Below, piece after piece: positions 16,998-26,628 of a stretch of 64,000 bases of DNA; the stretch's first letter is position 1, and each line of letters opens with the position of its first letter. Location of the stretch: positions 8,438 through 72,437 of the forward strand of contig URDK01000002.1 in the NCBI GenBank assembly GCA_900546485.1, written 5' to 3'. The position numbers and the translations under genes were made by a program. Source of the DNA: an uncultured Eubacteriales bacterium. Lineage in GTDB: Bacteria > Bacillota > Clostridia > Oscillospirales > Oscillospiraceae. The notes below the pieces were generated by a model, which made no database searches, was not told where the DNA came from, and saw nothing but the letters and a program-made list of their open reading frames with translations.

Positions 16998-18896
16998 TCA
17001 CTGCTTTTTCAAGAGAACGCGTCTGTCTCCGATGAGCTTGGTTATCTTCTTGTCGTCAAAGTTTTCGAGGTACATAACAGCGTATTTGCGCGAGACGCCC
17101 AGCCGGGTGCGGTAGTTGCCGAGGGTTATGAAGTCGCCCTCGTGGAACATGTCCAGCATGACGTTATAGGCGCGCTTGTAGACGCTGTAATGCACGGCGG
17201 TGCCGGTGTTGAGCGGGATGAGCGTGCCGTCCTGCACCATGCGGGCGAACACCTGCTTGAAGAGCCGGAGGTCGTTCCTGAAGCGCTCCTGCAGCTCCGC
17301 GTTGGACGGCGGCTCTAGCGCGGCCTCGAGATATATGCTCTCCAGCTTGTCGTGCATGGCCGTCTGCTCCGAGGAGAAGCCGGAGCTGAACTCCGCAAGG
17401 GCGGCGACGCTGCCGTTGAAGCGGAGTTTTTCCTGCTTTATGAAGTGCTCCAGTATGGCGTTGGCGGCCCTGGTGGAGGAGGAGAAGACGCGCTCGCGCA
17501 GCTCTCCGAGGTTCATGCCGTCGGCAAGGGACTGCTCCTGGTGGAAGCGGCGCAGCAGCTCTTCTATCCTCTGCCACACGTCGTCCAGCCTGCGGGCGGA
17601 TATGAGCCCGCCGCTTATGTTCACGACCTTGTCAGACTGGGTGAGTTCCTTCACAGCGGCGCGCACCTCGGAGGCGGAGAGGCCGCTGACATTGGCCAGC
17701 TCGCTCTCCTTTATGAGCGTGCAGCCCGCGTCGTCTATCATCTGCATGATGCGCGCGAGCGGCCGCCCGCTGAGGCGGTCCAGCCTCTCGAGCACGGCGG
17801 GGTCGTTGCGCTTGAGGCGCGGCGATTCCATGTCCAGTATCACGCCGCCGCCGATGGTGGTCATGGGGGAGAAGAAGCGGATGATGAACTTGTCCAGGTT
17901 CCTCGCCGTCAGCTTTTCCTCGAACATGATGAGCGCGTAGCCCTTCTGCCCCGGCTTGAGCACGTTGCAGGAGAGCAGGCGCACCCGGCCCACCAGCTCC
18001 TGCGTGCCCTGATAAAAGTGGACCAGGGAGGCGTTTTTCACGCTGTATGGGGAGTCCTTGGTGAGCTGGATGGAGGCGGCGATGCGGTATGTGAGCTGCA
18101 TGGAGTACGGCTTGGCTATGGTGCAGCCGCGCATGAGCTCCTTCTTCTCCACGCCGCCGAGGTTTATGGCCACGCGCATGCCGGCGCTCACGCGCTCTTG
18201 CCTGACGTCGTGGTTTTGCAGCTCGCGCACGCGGGCGAGCTTTTCCAGGGGATAGATCTCTACGCTCTCGCCGGTCTCTATCTTGCCGTCCACCAGCGTG
18301 CCGGTCACAACGGTGCCGAAGCCCTTGATGGAGAACACGCGGTCGACGGGCAGGCGAAAGGGCCTGTCGGTCGGGCGCTCGTCCGCGTCGCGCACCAGCT
18401 CCACGATCATCTGTTTGAGCTCGTCTATGCCCTCCATCGTGTAGGCGGAGACTGCGATCATCGGCGCGTCCTCCAGAAAGCTGCCCTTAACATGCTCGCG
18501 GATGTCGTCCTTGACGACCTCGAGCCACTCCTCGTCCACCATGTCCTTCTTGGTCACGACAATTATGCCCTTCTTGACGCCGAGCATGGTGAGGATCTCA
18601 AGGTGCTCCTTCGTCTGCGGCATGAAGCCCTCGTCCGCGGCGACCACGAGCAACACCACATCTATACCCGTCGCGCCGACGAGCATGTTCTTTATCAGCT
18701 TCTCGTGGCCGGGGACGTCTATGATGCTGGCGGTCTGGCCGTTGGGCAGAGTGAGCTGCGCAAAGCCTATCTCTATCGTGATGCCGCGCCGCTGCTCCTC
18801 CTTCAGCCGGTCGGTGTCCACGCCGGTGAGCGCCTTTGTGAGGCAGGTCTTGCCGTGGTCGACGTGGCCCGCAGTGCCTATTATTATGTGCTTCAT
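16998..18896 (-). CDS. selB: Selenocysteine-specific elongation factor SelB
   Basis: A 632-residue translation factor that delivers Sec-tRNA-Sec to UGA codons marked by a SECIS hairpin. The N-terminal GTPase domain shows [11 protein letters not shown] (about 7-17), D-V-P-G-H-E-K and T-K-K-D, closely EF-Tu-like. The C-terminal third is helical and matches the winged-helix SECIS-binding part ([11 protein letters not shown] near the end). ATG at 18896 overlaps the selA stop by four bases, so the two are translationally coupled. The long open frame further upstream is only the other reading of selA. Confidence 0.95.
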   Translation of the reverse strand: MKHIIIGTAGHVDHGKTCLTKALTGVDTDRLKEEQRRGITIEIGFAQLTLPNGQTASIIDVPGHEKLIKNMLVGATGIDVVLLVVAADEGFMPQTKEHLEILTMLGVKKGIIVVTKKDMVDEEWLEVVKDDIREHVKGSFLEDAPMIAVSAYTMEGIDELKQMIVELVRDADERPTDRPFRLPVDRVFSIKGFGTVVTGTLVDGKIETGESVEIYPLEKLARVRELQNHDVRQERVSAGMRVAINLGGVEKKELMRGCTIAKPYSMQLTYRIAASIQLTKDSPYSVKNASLVHFYQGTQELVGRVRLLSCNVLKPGQKGYALIMFEEKLTARNLDKFIIRFFSPMTTIGGGVILDMESPRLKRNDPAVLERLDRLSGRPLARIMQMIDDAGCTLIKESELANVSGLSASEVRAAVKELTQSDKVVNISGGLISARRLDDVWQRIEELLRRFHQEQSLADGMNLGELRERVFSSSTRAANAILEHFIKQEKLRFNGSVAALAEFSSGFSSEQTAMHDKLESIYLEAALEPPSNAELQERFRNDLRLFKQVFARMVQDGTLIPLNTGTAVHYSVYKRAYNVMLDMFHEGDFITLGNYRTRLGVSRKYAVMYLENFDDKKITKLIGDRRVLLKKQ

Positions 18897-20293
18897 TTTT
18901 CCTTCCCCCACAGTTCGCCGACGGCCAGAGCCAACTCCTCGCCGTCGCGCTCGAACAGTGTCCGCACGGAGAACAACACCCCGTCGCGGTTCACCCTCGC
19001 GATGATGGGTACGCTTCGCGCACGCAGCCGCGCCTCGGCCTCCTCCACGGAGAGGCCGGGGAAGTCCACAGCCACGGCCCAGCCGGGCAGTGTGACGCCC
19101 GGCAGAGAGCCGCCGCCCGCCTCGTCGCCCACCTCCACGAGCCTGGACTCGCAGCCGGGCACGCGCGCCGCTATGAGCTGCCTGAGCGCTTCCGCCCGCT
19201 CGCGGCACTCCTCCGCCTTCATGGACAGCATCCTCAGCGAGGGCAGCTTTTCGGCAGCGAGCTGTGAGTCGCGGCAGTATTGTAGGCAGATCTCCAGCGC
19301 CGCAAGCGAGAGCTTGTCTATCCTCAGCATGCGGGTGAGCTGGTTTTTCTTTATGCGCTCGATGCACTCGCGCCGGCCGAGGAGTATGCCTCCCTGGGCT
19401 GTGCCCAGCAGCTTGTCTGCGGAGAAGCAGACTATGTCCGCCCCGTCGCGCAGGCTGCTCCACACAGCGTGGCCGTCGTGCAGGCCCAGCGCCTCGGCGG
19501 GGAACATGAATCCGGAGCCCAGATCGTGCATCAGCAGCCCGCCGCGCTCGTGGGCTATCTGCGCCAGCTCGCGGACGGACACCTCCTCGGTGAAGCCGAG
19601 CATGACGAAGTTGCTGGTGTGCACTTTCAGGAGCATCCCGGCGCCGTAGTCGTCCATGGCGCTTATGTAGTCGCGCGGGTGGGTCTTGTTCGTCGTGCCG
19701 ACCTCGAGCAGTTCCGCGCCGCTCTCGCGCATTATCTCCGGCACGCGGAAGGAGCCGCCGATCTCGACCAGCTCGCCGCGCGAGACGGCCACGCCCCGGC
19801 CCTTCGCCAGGGTGTTCAGCGCCAGGAATACCGCGCCGGCGTTGTTGTTCACTACCATAGCGGCCTCCGCGCCTGTGAGCTCGCACAGCAGCTTTTCAAC
19901 GTGGGCGTAACGGCTGCCGCGGCTGCCCGCGGCCAGGTCGTATTCGAGGTTGCAGTAGCCCTGCGCGACGGCGGCGACATGCGCGGCCGCCTCCTCGCCG
20001 AGCGGAGCGCGGCCCAGGTTCGTGTGCAGCACGACGCCCGTGGCGTTTATCACTCGCCTGAGGCTGTACAGCCCGCCGTGCTCCAGACTGGAGAGCACCG
20101 CGGCCTCGATGCTCTGCGTGTCCGGCATCTCCGTGAGCGCGCCGGACATGGCCGCGTCGCGCAGCGCGTCGAGCTGGGATTGCACCGCGGCCTTTACCAG
20201 GGCGCGCGAATAGCGCTCCCCGGCCTCGCGCAGCGCGGGGCGGGAGAGCATAAGGTCGGTTTTGGGTATTTGTCGGAGAAGTTCGCTGGACAT
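18893..20293 (-). CDS. selA: L-seryl-tRNA(Sec) selenium transferase SelA
   Basis: A 466-residue PLP enzyme that converts Ser-tRNA-Sec to Sec-tRNA-Sec using selenophosphate. It has the SelA N-terminal region with R-x-I-P and an alpha-helical domain, the [13 protein letters not shown] motif (about 83-95), and the PLP lysine in F-S-A-D-K-L-L-G (Lys294). ATG at 20293 matches family starts; the longer frame upstream would run through tRNA-Sec. It lies 72 bases downstream of tRNA-Sec and overlaps selB by four bases, so tRNA-Sec, selA and selB probably share one transcript from the promoter at 20508-20536. Confidence 0.95.
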   Translation of the reverse strand: MSSELLRQIPKTDLMLSRPALREAGERYSRALVKAAVQSQLDALRDAAMSGALTEMPDTQSIEAAVLSSLEHGGLYSLRRVINATGVVLHTNLGRAPLGEEAAAHVAAVAQGYCNLEYDLAAGSRGSRYAHVEKLLCELTGAEAAMVVNNNAGAVFLALNTLAKGRGVAVSRGELVEIGGSFRVPEIMRESGAELLEVGTTNKTHPRDYISAMDDYGAGMLLKVHTSNFVMLGFTEEVSVRELAQIAHERGGLLMHDLGSGFMFPAEALGLHDGHAVWSSLRDGADIVCFSADKLLGTAQGGILLGRRECIERIKKNQLTRMLRIDKLSLAALEICLQYCRDSQLAAEKLPSLRMLSMKAEECRERAEALRQLIAARVPGCESRLVEVGDEAGGGSLPGVTLPGWAVAVDFPGLSVEEAEARLRARSVPIIARVNRDGVLFSVRTLFERDGEELALAVGELWGKEK

Positions 20294-20364
20294 ATGCAGC
20301 ACCTCGTTATCAGGATACAGAAAAGGCAGGAGACATGCTGTAAAAACACATCTCCTGCCTGTCT

Positions 20365-20459
20365 TGGCGAGAGTAGGTGGGAATCGAACCCACCCGAGCA
20401 GGCTGCTGCTCATACTGGTTTTGAAGACCAGAGGGCACACCAGTTACCCTTCTACTCCC
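20365..20459 (-). tRNA. selC: tRNA-Sec (anticodon TCA)
   Basis: Read on the minus strand, the 95-base gene has an 8-bp acceptor stem (GGGAGTAG with CTACTCTC), an extended D arm and an anticodon stem CTGGT/ACCAG with loop CTTCAAA, which places TCA as anticodon. It also has a long variable arm with a 6-bp GAGCAG/CTGCTC stem, a 5-bp T arm with loop TTCGATT, discriminator G and an encoded CCA. The length, 8-bp acceptor and TCA anticodon are diagnostic of tRNA-Sec. It lies directly upstream of selA. Confidence 0.95.
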
Positions 20460-20507
20460 ATATGGCCTCTTGTGGTCGCCGGGTTCCGGTTTTCTGCGGG
20501 CAAATAT

Positions 20508-20536
20508 ATTATAACTGCGATTAGTTAAAAAGTCAA
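20508..20536 (-). promoter_or_regulatory. Promoter and near-palindromic operator for tRNA-Sec/selAB
   Basis: On the minus strand TTGACT (20531-20536) and TATAAT (20508-20513) are 17 bases apart. The spacer contains TAATCGCAGTTA, a two-mismatch version of the TAATCGCGATTA palindrome found at the grd, BCCT and double-cubane promoters. The operator would overlap the promoter spacer. Confidence 0.6.
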
Positions 20537-20615
20537 CCGGAACCTCGGCAATCTTTTGCAGGGGGCTGTGTCTTGACTTGGTTTGCCGCGCGCCGCGGCA
20601 TCTTCAGTTTTGCTG

Positions 20616-21653
20616 CTACTCCGCCCTGACATATGCACAGTCGTAGGGGCGGAACTCGCCGATGAGCGCGGAGACGACGCCGAAGTCCCTCAGACGCCGC
20701 AGAAGGCTCTCCGCGTCGCGCGCGGCGACGGCGAACATCAGCCCACCCGAAGTCTGCGGGTCGAACATGATGTCGGCGAGCTCGGTGGATATGCCGTCAA
20801 GGGCGGTCCGGCCACCGAAGTGGCCGCGGTTGCGATAGGCGCCTGCGGGGATCAGGCCCATACGGGCCATCTCCACGGTCTTGGGGAGGATGGGCAGGCT
20901 GGAGGTATCCACCACGGCGGTCAGGCCGCAGCCCTCCGCTATCTCGCAGAGGTGGCCCGCCAGGCCGAAGCCGGTTATGTCCGTGCAGGAGTGCACGTCC
21001 AACCCCTGGGCGGCCTCGGCAGCCCTGCGGTTGAGTGTGCGCATGCTGTCCGTCGCGGGGACGAGCTCTGCGTCGGTGAGCATCCCGCCCTTGTGGGCCG
21101 TCGTGAGTATGCCGGTGCCAAGGGCTTTGGTCATGATGAGCGCGTCGCCCTCGCGGGCGGAGCTGTTGGAGAGGATGTGCCTAGGGTCGACCACGCCGTT
21201 CACGCACAGGCCGTATTTCGGCTCGTTGTCGGTTATGGAGTGACCTCCGGCTATGGAGCAGCCGGCCTCGATGGCCTTGTCCGCGCCGCCGGCGAGTATC
21301 TCGCCCGCCACCTCCAGACTGAGGCAGTTCGGGAAGCACAGCAGGTTCATGGCGTGGGTCGGCCTGCCGCCCATGGCGTATATGTCCGAGAGCGCGTTGG
21401 CCGCCGCTATCTGGCCGAAGAGGAAGGGGTCGTCCACCATCGGCGGGAAGAAGTCGACCGTCTGCACGATGGCGACGTCGTCCGTTATCTTGTACACGCA
21501 GGCGTCGTCGGATGTGTCGAAGCCTATGAGCAGGTTCGGGTCGGGCAGTCTGGGTATGTCGCGCAGCACCTGCGCGAGAGCTCCGGGCGGGAGCTTGGCC
21601 GCTCACCCTGCCGCGGTGACCATCTGCGTCAGCTTTACCTTCTTCGTCTCCAT
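20616..21653 (-). CDS. selD: Selenide, water dikinase SelD, itself a selenoprotein (Sec17)
   Basis: A 345-residue enzyme that makes selenophosphate from selenide and ATP, the Se donor for SelA. ATG at 21653 gives M-E-T-K-K-V-K-L-T-Q-M-V, then an in-frame TGA at 21605-21603, followed by A-A-K-L-P-P-G. Residue 17 is Cys or Sec in SelD and Lys20 follows it, exactly as in known enzymes, so this TGA is Sec. Just after it, 21579-21595 can form a 6-bp stem (AGCTCC/GGAGCT) with a 5-base loop, a plausible SECIS. The remaining protein carries the SelD signatures D-F-F-P-P-M-V-D-D and C-S-I-A-G-G-H-S. An annotation that stops at TGA would miss the first 28 residues. Confidence 0.92.
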
Positions 21654-21691
21654 CGTACACACCCCCTTCCGGAGCCTGTTTGCCGCCCGTG

Positions 21692-22837
21692 TCAGGCCAG
21701 AGCACGGACGGCGCTGACAGCGTAGTCTACCTCCTCGGCGGTAGTGGCCCAGCCGAAGGAGAAGCGCACCGTCCCCTGCGGGAAGGTGCCGAGAGTTTTG
21801 TGCGCGTTGGGCGCGCAGTGCAGGCCACAGCGCGTCATGATGCCGTAGTCGCGCTCGAGCCGGTAGGCGATCTCGCCGTTGTCGCGCCCGGTGAAGTCCA
21901 GCGAGACTACGCCGACCTGTTCGTCGGCATTTGCCGGACCGGCGACGCGGACATTCACCCCGCGCAGGCCGTCGAGGAACTGCGCCGTACAGCGCCTGTC
22001 GTGGGCCTCGAGCGCCGGAACGCCGCGCTCGAGTATGAAGCCCAGCGCCGCATTCAGGCCGATGATGCCCGGTATGTTCACGGTGCCGGACTCGAACCGG
22101 TCGGGCATGAACGCGGGCTGCTCCTCGCTGTCCGAGGCGCTGCCCGTGCCGCCCGTGACGAGCGGCGTCAGCCGGGAGGCGAAGTCCCGGTCCAGCAGCA
22201 GCGCGCCTATGCCCTGCGGGCCGAGCAGGCCCTTGTGCCCCGGCACGGCGAGCGCCGCGAGATGCAGCGCCGCAAAGTCGACTGTCCTGTGCCCGGCGGT
22301 CTGCGCCGCATCCACGGCCAGCGGCAAGCCGCGCTCATGGCACAGCTCGGAGAGCTCCTCGAGCGGGAAGATGGTGCCGCTGACGTTGGAGGCGTGGCTC
22401 ACGAGCACCAGCCTGGTGTTCGGCCTGAGCAGAGGCAGCATATCCTTCGCCCGGGTGCGCCCGGCGCTGTCCGCCGGTATGCGGGAAAACTCCACGCCAT
22501 GCGCGGCGAGGTCCGTCAGCGGGCGCATGACGGCGTTGTGCTCCATGCTGCTGACGACGACGTGGTCGCCCGGGCGCAGAAATCCGCGCAGTATCTGATT
22601 CAGACCATAGGTCTGGCCGGGCGTGAACACCACCTCGGTCACGCTGCCGGGGAAGGAGAACAGCTCTGCCAGATGCTCCCGGCACTCGAGCACGGCGGCC
22701 TCGGCGCCCGAGGCGCGCTCATAGGTACCGCGGTTGATGTTGGCACCGTTTTCCGTGATGTAATCGGCCACGATCTCGCCAACGCAGGGAGCCTTGGGAT
22801 AGCTGGTCGCGCCGTTGTCGAGATAGCAGAACCTCAT
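21692..22837 (-). CDS. Cysteine desulfurase / selenocysteine lyase-like (SclA/TIGR01977 type)
   Basis: A 381-residue class-V PLP aminotransferase-fold protein. It begins Y-L-D-N-G-A-T-S-Y-P-K, has the PLP lysine in V-P-G-H-K-G-L-L-G-P-Q-G (near residue 198), and a catalytic-type cysteine in R-C-G-L-H-C-A-P. This form, rather than classical NifS/IscS, is the one that accompanies selenium genes. It lies 38 bases before selD and 31 after grdD in the same direction, so it likely supplies selenium, from Cys or Sec or as a carrier, to SelD. A paralogue is at 40027. The true substrate is inferred. Confidence 0.85.
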   Translation of the reverse strand: MRFCYLDNGATSYPKAPCVGEIVADYITENGANINRGTYERASGAEAAVLECREHLAELFSFPGSVTEVVFTPGQTYGLNQILRGFLRPGDHVVVSSMEHNAVMRPLTDLAAHGVEFSRIPADSAGRTRAKDMLPLLRPNTRLVLVSHASNVSGTIFPLEELSELCHERGLPLAVDAAQTAGHRTVDFAALHLAALAVPGHKGLLGPQGIGALLLDRDFASRLTPLVTGGTGSASDSEEQPAFMPDRFESGTVNIPGIIGLNAALGFILERGVPALEAHDRRCTAQFLDGLRGVNVRVAGPANADEQVGVVSLDFTGRDNGEIAYRLERDYGIMTRCGLHCAPNAHKTLGTFPQGTVRFSFGWATTAEEVDYAVSAVRALA

Positions 22838-22868
22838 CTGTGCCGCACTCCTTCCCTTAAATATTATG

Positions 22869-24017
22869 TCAACCTACGTAGCCCGCGACCTGGAGCAACT
22901 CCAGCGCCCTAGCGCGGTTGGCCTCGCTCATCATGACGAGTGGGCCGGTGCAGCCCATGCCAGACTCGGCGTAGATGCCTGCCTTCCAGAGCACCTTGAC
23001 GGCGTCCTCGAGGTCCATGACCTCAATGCCGGGGATGCTGGCGGTGCAGACCTCGGCGGGAGGGGCCTTGACCTCCTCGGCCTCGGCGGGCTTTGATGAG
23101 GCGCGGCGCGCCTCGAGTATCTTCGAGAGCCCGGCCTTTTCAGCCTTGGCAAATTCGGCCCTGGCCACGTCGAACACCTTGCCGCGCACGAGCCGGGCCG
23201 CAAACTCCAGCGCGTTGGCTATGAGCGGGGCGCCGGAAGCGCGGGAGATGATGAGCACCAGCTTCTCGTAGTCGGGGCCGATGCCGGGGCCGTAGCCGTA
23301 GCCGGTGGTCTCGTAGCTGCCGCCGCTGTTGAAGGCGGCGAGCATCTTTATGAGCACGTTGCCGGTGAGTGAATCCATGACCATGACGTCGGGCGTGCCC
23401 TCGAGCACGTCGTTGCCGCGCATCACGGCGCCGCCGTCGGCTCGGGCGGAGCTGGCCCATTTGAAGTCGTAGCCGCCCTCGCGCAGCTGGTTGAGCGCTA
23501 TCTCGGCCTGGCGCGCGCCGTCAACATTTAGAATGCCGACGGTGGGCTCGGCGATGCCGCAGGCCTTGGCGGTGATGATGCCGTAGACGGCGTTCTTTAT
23601 CATGCCCTCGATGCGGTCGCCGCTGGAGGTGCCGGTGGTGTTGGCGATGAAAATCTCGCGGCCCTTAGCGGGAGTGACGGCGCGGCCGACGGTGGAGACG
23701 CCGATGGGGAAGGGGTAGTGCATCGTCACGGCGCCGTCCACGGCGCCGGTGTCGAGCAGCTCGTCCATCTTCCCGTGGCCCTCGTCCTCGCTCGCGACGT
23801 GCACCGTGGTGACGCCCTCGGCCTCGAGCGTGCCGATGTAGTAGACGTCGACGCCGCGCTTGGAGGCCGCGACGGCGGCGGCCATGGCGTTGGCCTCGCC
23901 GTGCTCGCTGCCCATGCCGGTCAGGGCTATCCTGGGCTTCGCGCCGTAGGAGCCGCTCTCCAGGCCTTCGGCCATCTCGAGGAAGGCCTTGGCTATGGTC
24001 TTTTCAATACTACTCAT
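22869..24017 (-). CDS. grdD: Glycine/betaine/sarcosine reductase protein C, subunit GrdD
   Basis: A 382-residue subunit of protein C, which releases acetyl phosphate from the carboxymethyl-selenoether bound on protein A. The protein starts with an acidic helix and contains R-I-A-L-T-G-M-G-S-E-H-G, a phosphate-acyltransferase-like (FabH/PlsX-like) core, and near the C-terminus G-M-G-C-T-G-P (Cys356), the cysteine that carries acetyl in the characterised enzyme. It lies 12 bases after grdC. Length and motifs match the family. Confidence 0.92.
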   Translation of the reverse strand: MSSIEKTIAKAFLEMAEGLESGSYGAKPRIALTGMGSEHGEANAMAAAVAASKRGVDVYYIGTLEAEGVTTVHVASEDEGHGKMDELLDTGAVDGAVTMHYPFPIGVSTVGRAVTPAKGREIFIANTTGTSSGDRIEGMIKNAVYGIITAKACGIAEPTVGILNVDGARQAEIALNQLREGGYDFKWASSARADGGAVMRGNDVLEGTPDVMVMDSLTGNVLIKMLAAFNSGGSYETTGYGYGPGIGPDYEKLVLIISRASGAPLIANALEFAARLVRGKVFDVARAEFAKAEKAGLSKILEARRASSKPAEAEEVKAPPAEVCTASIPGIEVMDLEDAVKVLWKAGIYAESGMGCTGPLVMMSEANRARALELLQVAGYVG

Positions 24018-24029
24018 GCTCGCGCCTCC

Positions 24030-25574
24030 TCACTCGGCCTGGGCCATGAGCGTGGCTGCGAACTCCTTCATAGCTTTCGCTATCATGCCCTTGACCTCGT
24101 CCTCGCTGACTCCGGCGGCTGTGGCGCTCTCGGCGCTCGTGTTGGCCTGGATGACGAAGGATACGCCGTCGAAGAGGTTGGTCATGCGGCCGAGAAAGAG
24201 CGAGCCCTTGCCGATTATCATGGCGCGCTTGATCTTGCCGGACATGATGTCCTCGCGGGCGAAGCCGATGTAGGGCACGCCGGAGGGTATGTGGCCCTGA
24301 GTGGGTGCCCAGCCGGTGAGGCCGTGCTCGGCGAGGAAGGCGGGCATGGCGCTCTTTTCGATGTCGCCGCGCTTTACGGCGAGGGCGGCTATCATCTTAT
24401 AGTTGGACAGCGGCACATCGCCGGCGCCGGCGGGCTTAGTGATGTCCGGGTTCTGCATCTCGGGGGAGAACTTATCGACGTCCGTGACCTTGAGCCCGAC
24501 GCGGTCGAGCGGGTCGGTGACGAGGGAGCTTATGACGTTCTGAGGGGCGGAGCCGGTGCCGACGGTGTGGCGGCCAAGGATCTCAAGGTTTATCTCAGGG
24601 CTGACGCCGTCGTTGGCGGAGACGATGACGGCGAAGCCGCCGATCATGTCCTCGAGCGCGGGCAGGCCCTTTTTGACGTGGTCCTTGCCGTTCATGCCGA
24701 GCTTTGCGGTGCAACCGCCGGCGGTGACGGCGACGGTGCGGTAGGCTCCGGACTCCACGAGGGCCGCCGCCTCCACGAGCGCGTGGGACGGACCGGCGCA
24801 GAAGCCGCGGGTGTCGGAGCCGGAGGCGGAGCTCAGTCCGGCGATCTCGGCCGCGGCCTTGGCAAAGTTGCCGCCGCCGCGCTGGTTCATGTCGCCGCAG
24901 GCCTCCTCGCAGCAGTCAATGACGTATTCTATGTCCGCGCGCTCGACGCCGGAGTTCTGCACGGCGGAGACGAGGGCCAGGACGGAGGACGCCTTGGAGA
25001 CGATGTTCTCGAGCATGACGTGGGCGGAGAGGTTGGCGTCTATGTCGTGGGCGCGCTTGACGCAGCCGACGAGCTTGCTGCCGTCGTAGAGGCCCTCGGC
25101 GTGCTCGTCGTTTACAAAGTGCTCTATCTCGGAGAGCTCATAGCCCTCGTGGATGCGCGCGACGATGCTCTCATCTATAGCGCGGTTGGCGGCGAAGCCG
25201 GCCTTGTGTGCGGCGACGAAGCCGCGCTCGAGGTGGACGAGGTCGAACACGTCGCAGGCCTGCATGAGCAGCAGGAACTCCTCCTGGGGCATTATCTGGC
25301 CGAACTTGCCGTAGCGGTCGGTGACGTCGCAGGTCTTGTCGTACCAGGGCTGGGGCAGCGCGGCGAGCTCGTCTGGGGTCTTGTTGCCGATGTAGACCTG
25401 GTTCGGCCAGTAGCTCAGGGCCTGCTCATAGCTCCTTATGTGCGACGGCAGCTCCTTGAGGTATTCACTGTCGGGGTTTACGATGAGCTCGGTGGTCTGC
25501 GTGGTGCCGTTGTGCAAAACCATGTCGGGGGTGTGCACCAATATGTAGCCTGCGCCTTTGATAACACTTTTCAT
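24030..25574 (-). CDS. grdC: Glycine/betaine/sarcosine reductase protein C, subunit GrdC
   Basis: A 514-residue thiolase-fold (FabH-like) subunit that forms protein C with GrdD and makes acetyl phosphate from the GrdA-bound intermediate. It begins M-K-S-V-I-K-G-A-G-Y and contains C-E-E-A-C-G-D-M-N-Q-R-G-G-G-N-F and A-V-T-A-G-G-C-T-A-K. ATG at 25574 has GGAGG upstream; the open frame before it is non-coding leader and terminator. The gene follows grdA after a terminator-like hairpin, so its level is probably lower than that of GrdA. Confidence 0.92.
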   Translation of the reverse strand: MKSVIKGAGYILVHTPDMVLHNGTTQTTELIVNPDSEYLKELPSHIRSYEQALSYWPNQVYIGNKTPDELAALPQPWYDKTCDVTDRYGKFGQIMPQEEFLLLMQACDVFDLVHLERGFVAAHKAGFAANRAIDESIVARIHEGYELSEIEHFVNDEHAEGLYDGSKLVGCVKRAHDIDANLSAHVMLENIVSKASSVLALVSAVQNSGVERADIEYVIDCCEEACGDMNQRGGGNFAKAAAEIAGLSSASGSDTRGFCAGPSHALVEAAALVESGAYRTVAVTAGGCTAKLGMNGKDHVKKGLPALEDMIGGFAVIVSANDGVSPEINLEILGRHTVGTGSAPQNVISSLVTDPLDRVGLKVTDVDKFSPEMQNPDITKPAGAGDVPLSNYKMIAALAVKRGDIEKSAMPAFLAEHGLTGWAPTQGHIPSGVPYIGFAREDIMSGKIKRAMIIGKGSLFLGRMTNLFDGVSFVIQANTSAESATAAGVSEDEVKGMIAKAMKEFAATLMAQAE

Positions 25575-25676
25575 GGCAGATATTCCTCCATAGAGATTAT
25601 TCAGGGCTGACAGCCATGGGTCAGTGCAAAGGGCCGGGCCCTTCGCATTCATACATGGCTGCCATGCGGCGGATAC

Positions 25677-25713
25677 CCAAAAAGGACGGCGGCAGCACCG
25701 CCGCCCTTTTTGG
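25677..25713 (-). terminator. Attenuator between grdA and grdC
   Basis: A 16-bp stem (25677-25692 with 25698-25713, one mismatch) with a 5-nt loop ends in a T5 run on the minus strand. Lying inside the operon, it likely lets part of transcription through, making GrdA more abundant than protein C. Confidence 0.8.
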
Positions 25714-25725
25714 ACGTTTCGCTTT

Positions 25726-26205
25726 TTATTTGCCCAGGTACTTGCAGTATTGGCTGCGGATGCTCTCCATCTCCTTGCAGATGTCGTCAACATCCAGGAC
25801 CATTTCCATCATGCTGATCTGCTCGTCATAGGTCGCTTCGTCAAACTCTGCCTTTACCTCGGGTTCGCAGACATGATAAACCGTGAGTCCCAACGAGACT
25901 CCTGTCAACGGACCGGCGTAAGTCGGGTCACCAGCGGTGACCGTCTCAGCCGCGAGGCCGGAAGCTTCGCCTTCAGCAGCGCCTAGGAGAACGACGACGT
26001 TCTCCGGGCTGTACTGTTTGGCAAACTCCAGGACACGCTTCTGGTTTTCCAGGTCCATTGCACCGGCGGCAGTTCACACGAAGCACTCCGTAGAGGCATA
26101 TACGACCTCTGCGCCAGCGGTCAGCGCGCACGCTTCGATGGCGGGGCCGGGGATACCGTCGCGGTCGCCGATGATGATCACTTTCTTGCCGGACAAAATG
26201 CTCAT
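25726..26205 (-). CDS. grdA: Glycine/betaine/sarcosine reductase selenoprotein A (GrdA, Sec44)
   Basis: A 159-residue selenoprotein; its selenolate carries the carboxymethyl group from protein B to protein C and is regenerated by the thioredoxin pair. ATG at 26205 follows AGGAGG. The product runs [20 protein letters not shown] to C-F-V, then TGA at 26076-26074, then [10 protein letters not shown]. Cys41-x-x-Sec44 is the exact redox motif and position of known GrdA proteins. Reading on gives the conserved C-terminus, so TGA is Sec here. It is shared by all substrate-specific B proteins. Confidence 0.96.
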
Positions 26206-26268
26206 ATTTATTACCTCCTTTTCTCAGAATTATAAAAAGCCGTGAGGCCTTTTACCGTGGTTGGCGGC

Positions 26269-26586
26269 TCAGATGTGGCGCTTTATCATCTCGAGGATGG
26301 AGTCGCTCGTGGCGTCATCCTTCACGACGGAGTCAATCATCTTGCCGTTTTCGTATATCGCCATGACAGGCAGGCCGAGTATCTTCTGGCTGATGGCCAG
26401 GCGGCGGGCCTTGGTGGTGTTGAGGGAGCAGAACTTCAGCTTGTCGCCGTACTCCTCGGCGTACTGGTGCACATAGGGCATGAGCGCCGCGCAGGGCACG
26501 CAGCCATCGCCGTAGAAGTCTACGAAGACCTTGCCCTCGGCGTTGAGGACTTCCTGCTCGAAGTTGTCTTTAGTGAGATCCAACAT
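26269..26586 (-). CDS. trxA: Grd-associated thioredoxin (GCVPC active site)
   Basis: A 105-residue thioredoxin fold with active site G-C-V-P-C (Cys29 and Cys32) in place of the usual W-C-G-P-C. The same altered motif is typical of thioredoxins encoded with glycine reductase. It passes electrons from the next gene's reductase to oxidised GrdA. It lies 63 bases before grdA and 42 after trxB; the ribosome site AAGGAG is clear. Confidence 0.93.
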   Translation of the reverse strand: MLDLTKDNFEQEVLNAEGKVFVDFYGDGCVPCAALMPYVHQYAEEYGDKLKFCSLNTTKARRLAISQKILGLPVMAIYENGKMIDSVVKDDATSDSILEMIKRHI

Positions 26587-26628
26587 CGCTATCTTCTCCT
26601 TTGATGAAATAGTTGGTATTGGGTAAGC

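Noticed and set aside
17352..19649. 765-codon plus-strand open frame opposite selB and selA
   Set aside because: It is the antisense shadow of two certain genes in GC-rich DNA; composition is His/Ala/Gly/Leu-rich with no domain pattern and no ribosome site.
23718..25610. 630-codon plus-strand open frame opposite grdD and grdC
   Set aside because: Antisense shadow of conserved protein C genes, with Gly/Ala/Val/His-rich non-protein-like sequence.
25726..26058. Independent 110-codon minus-strand gene
   Set aside because: It is the C-terminal part of GrdA after Sec44; the family always includes the upstream 44 residues.
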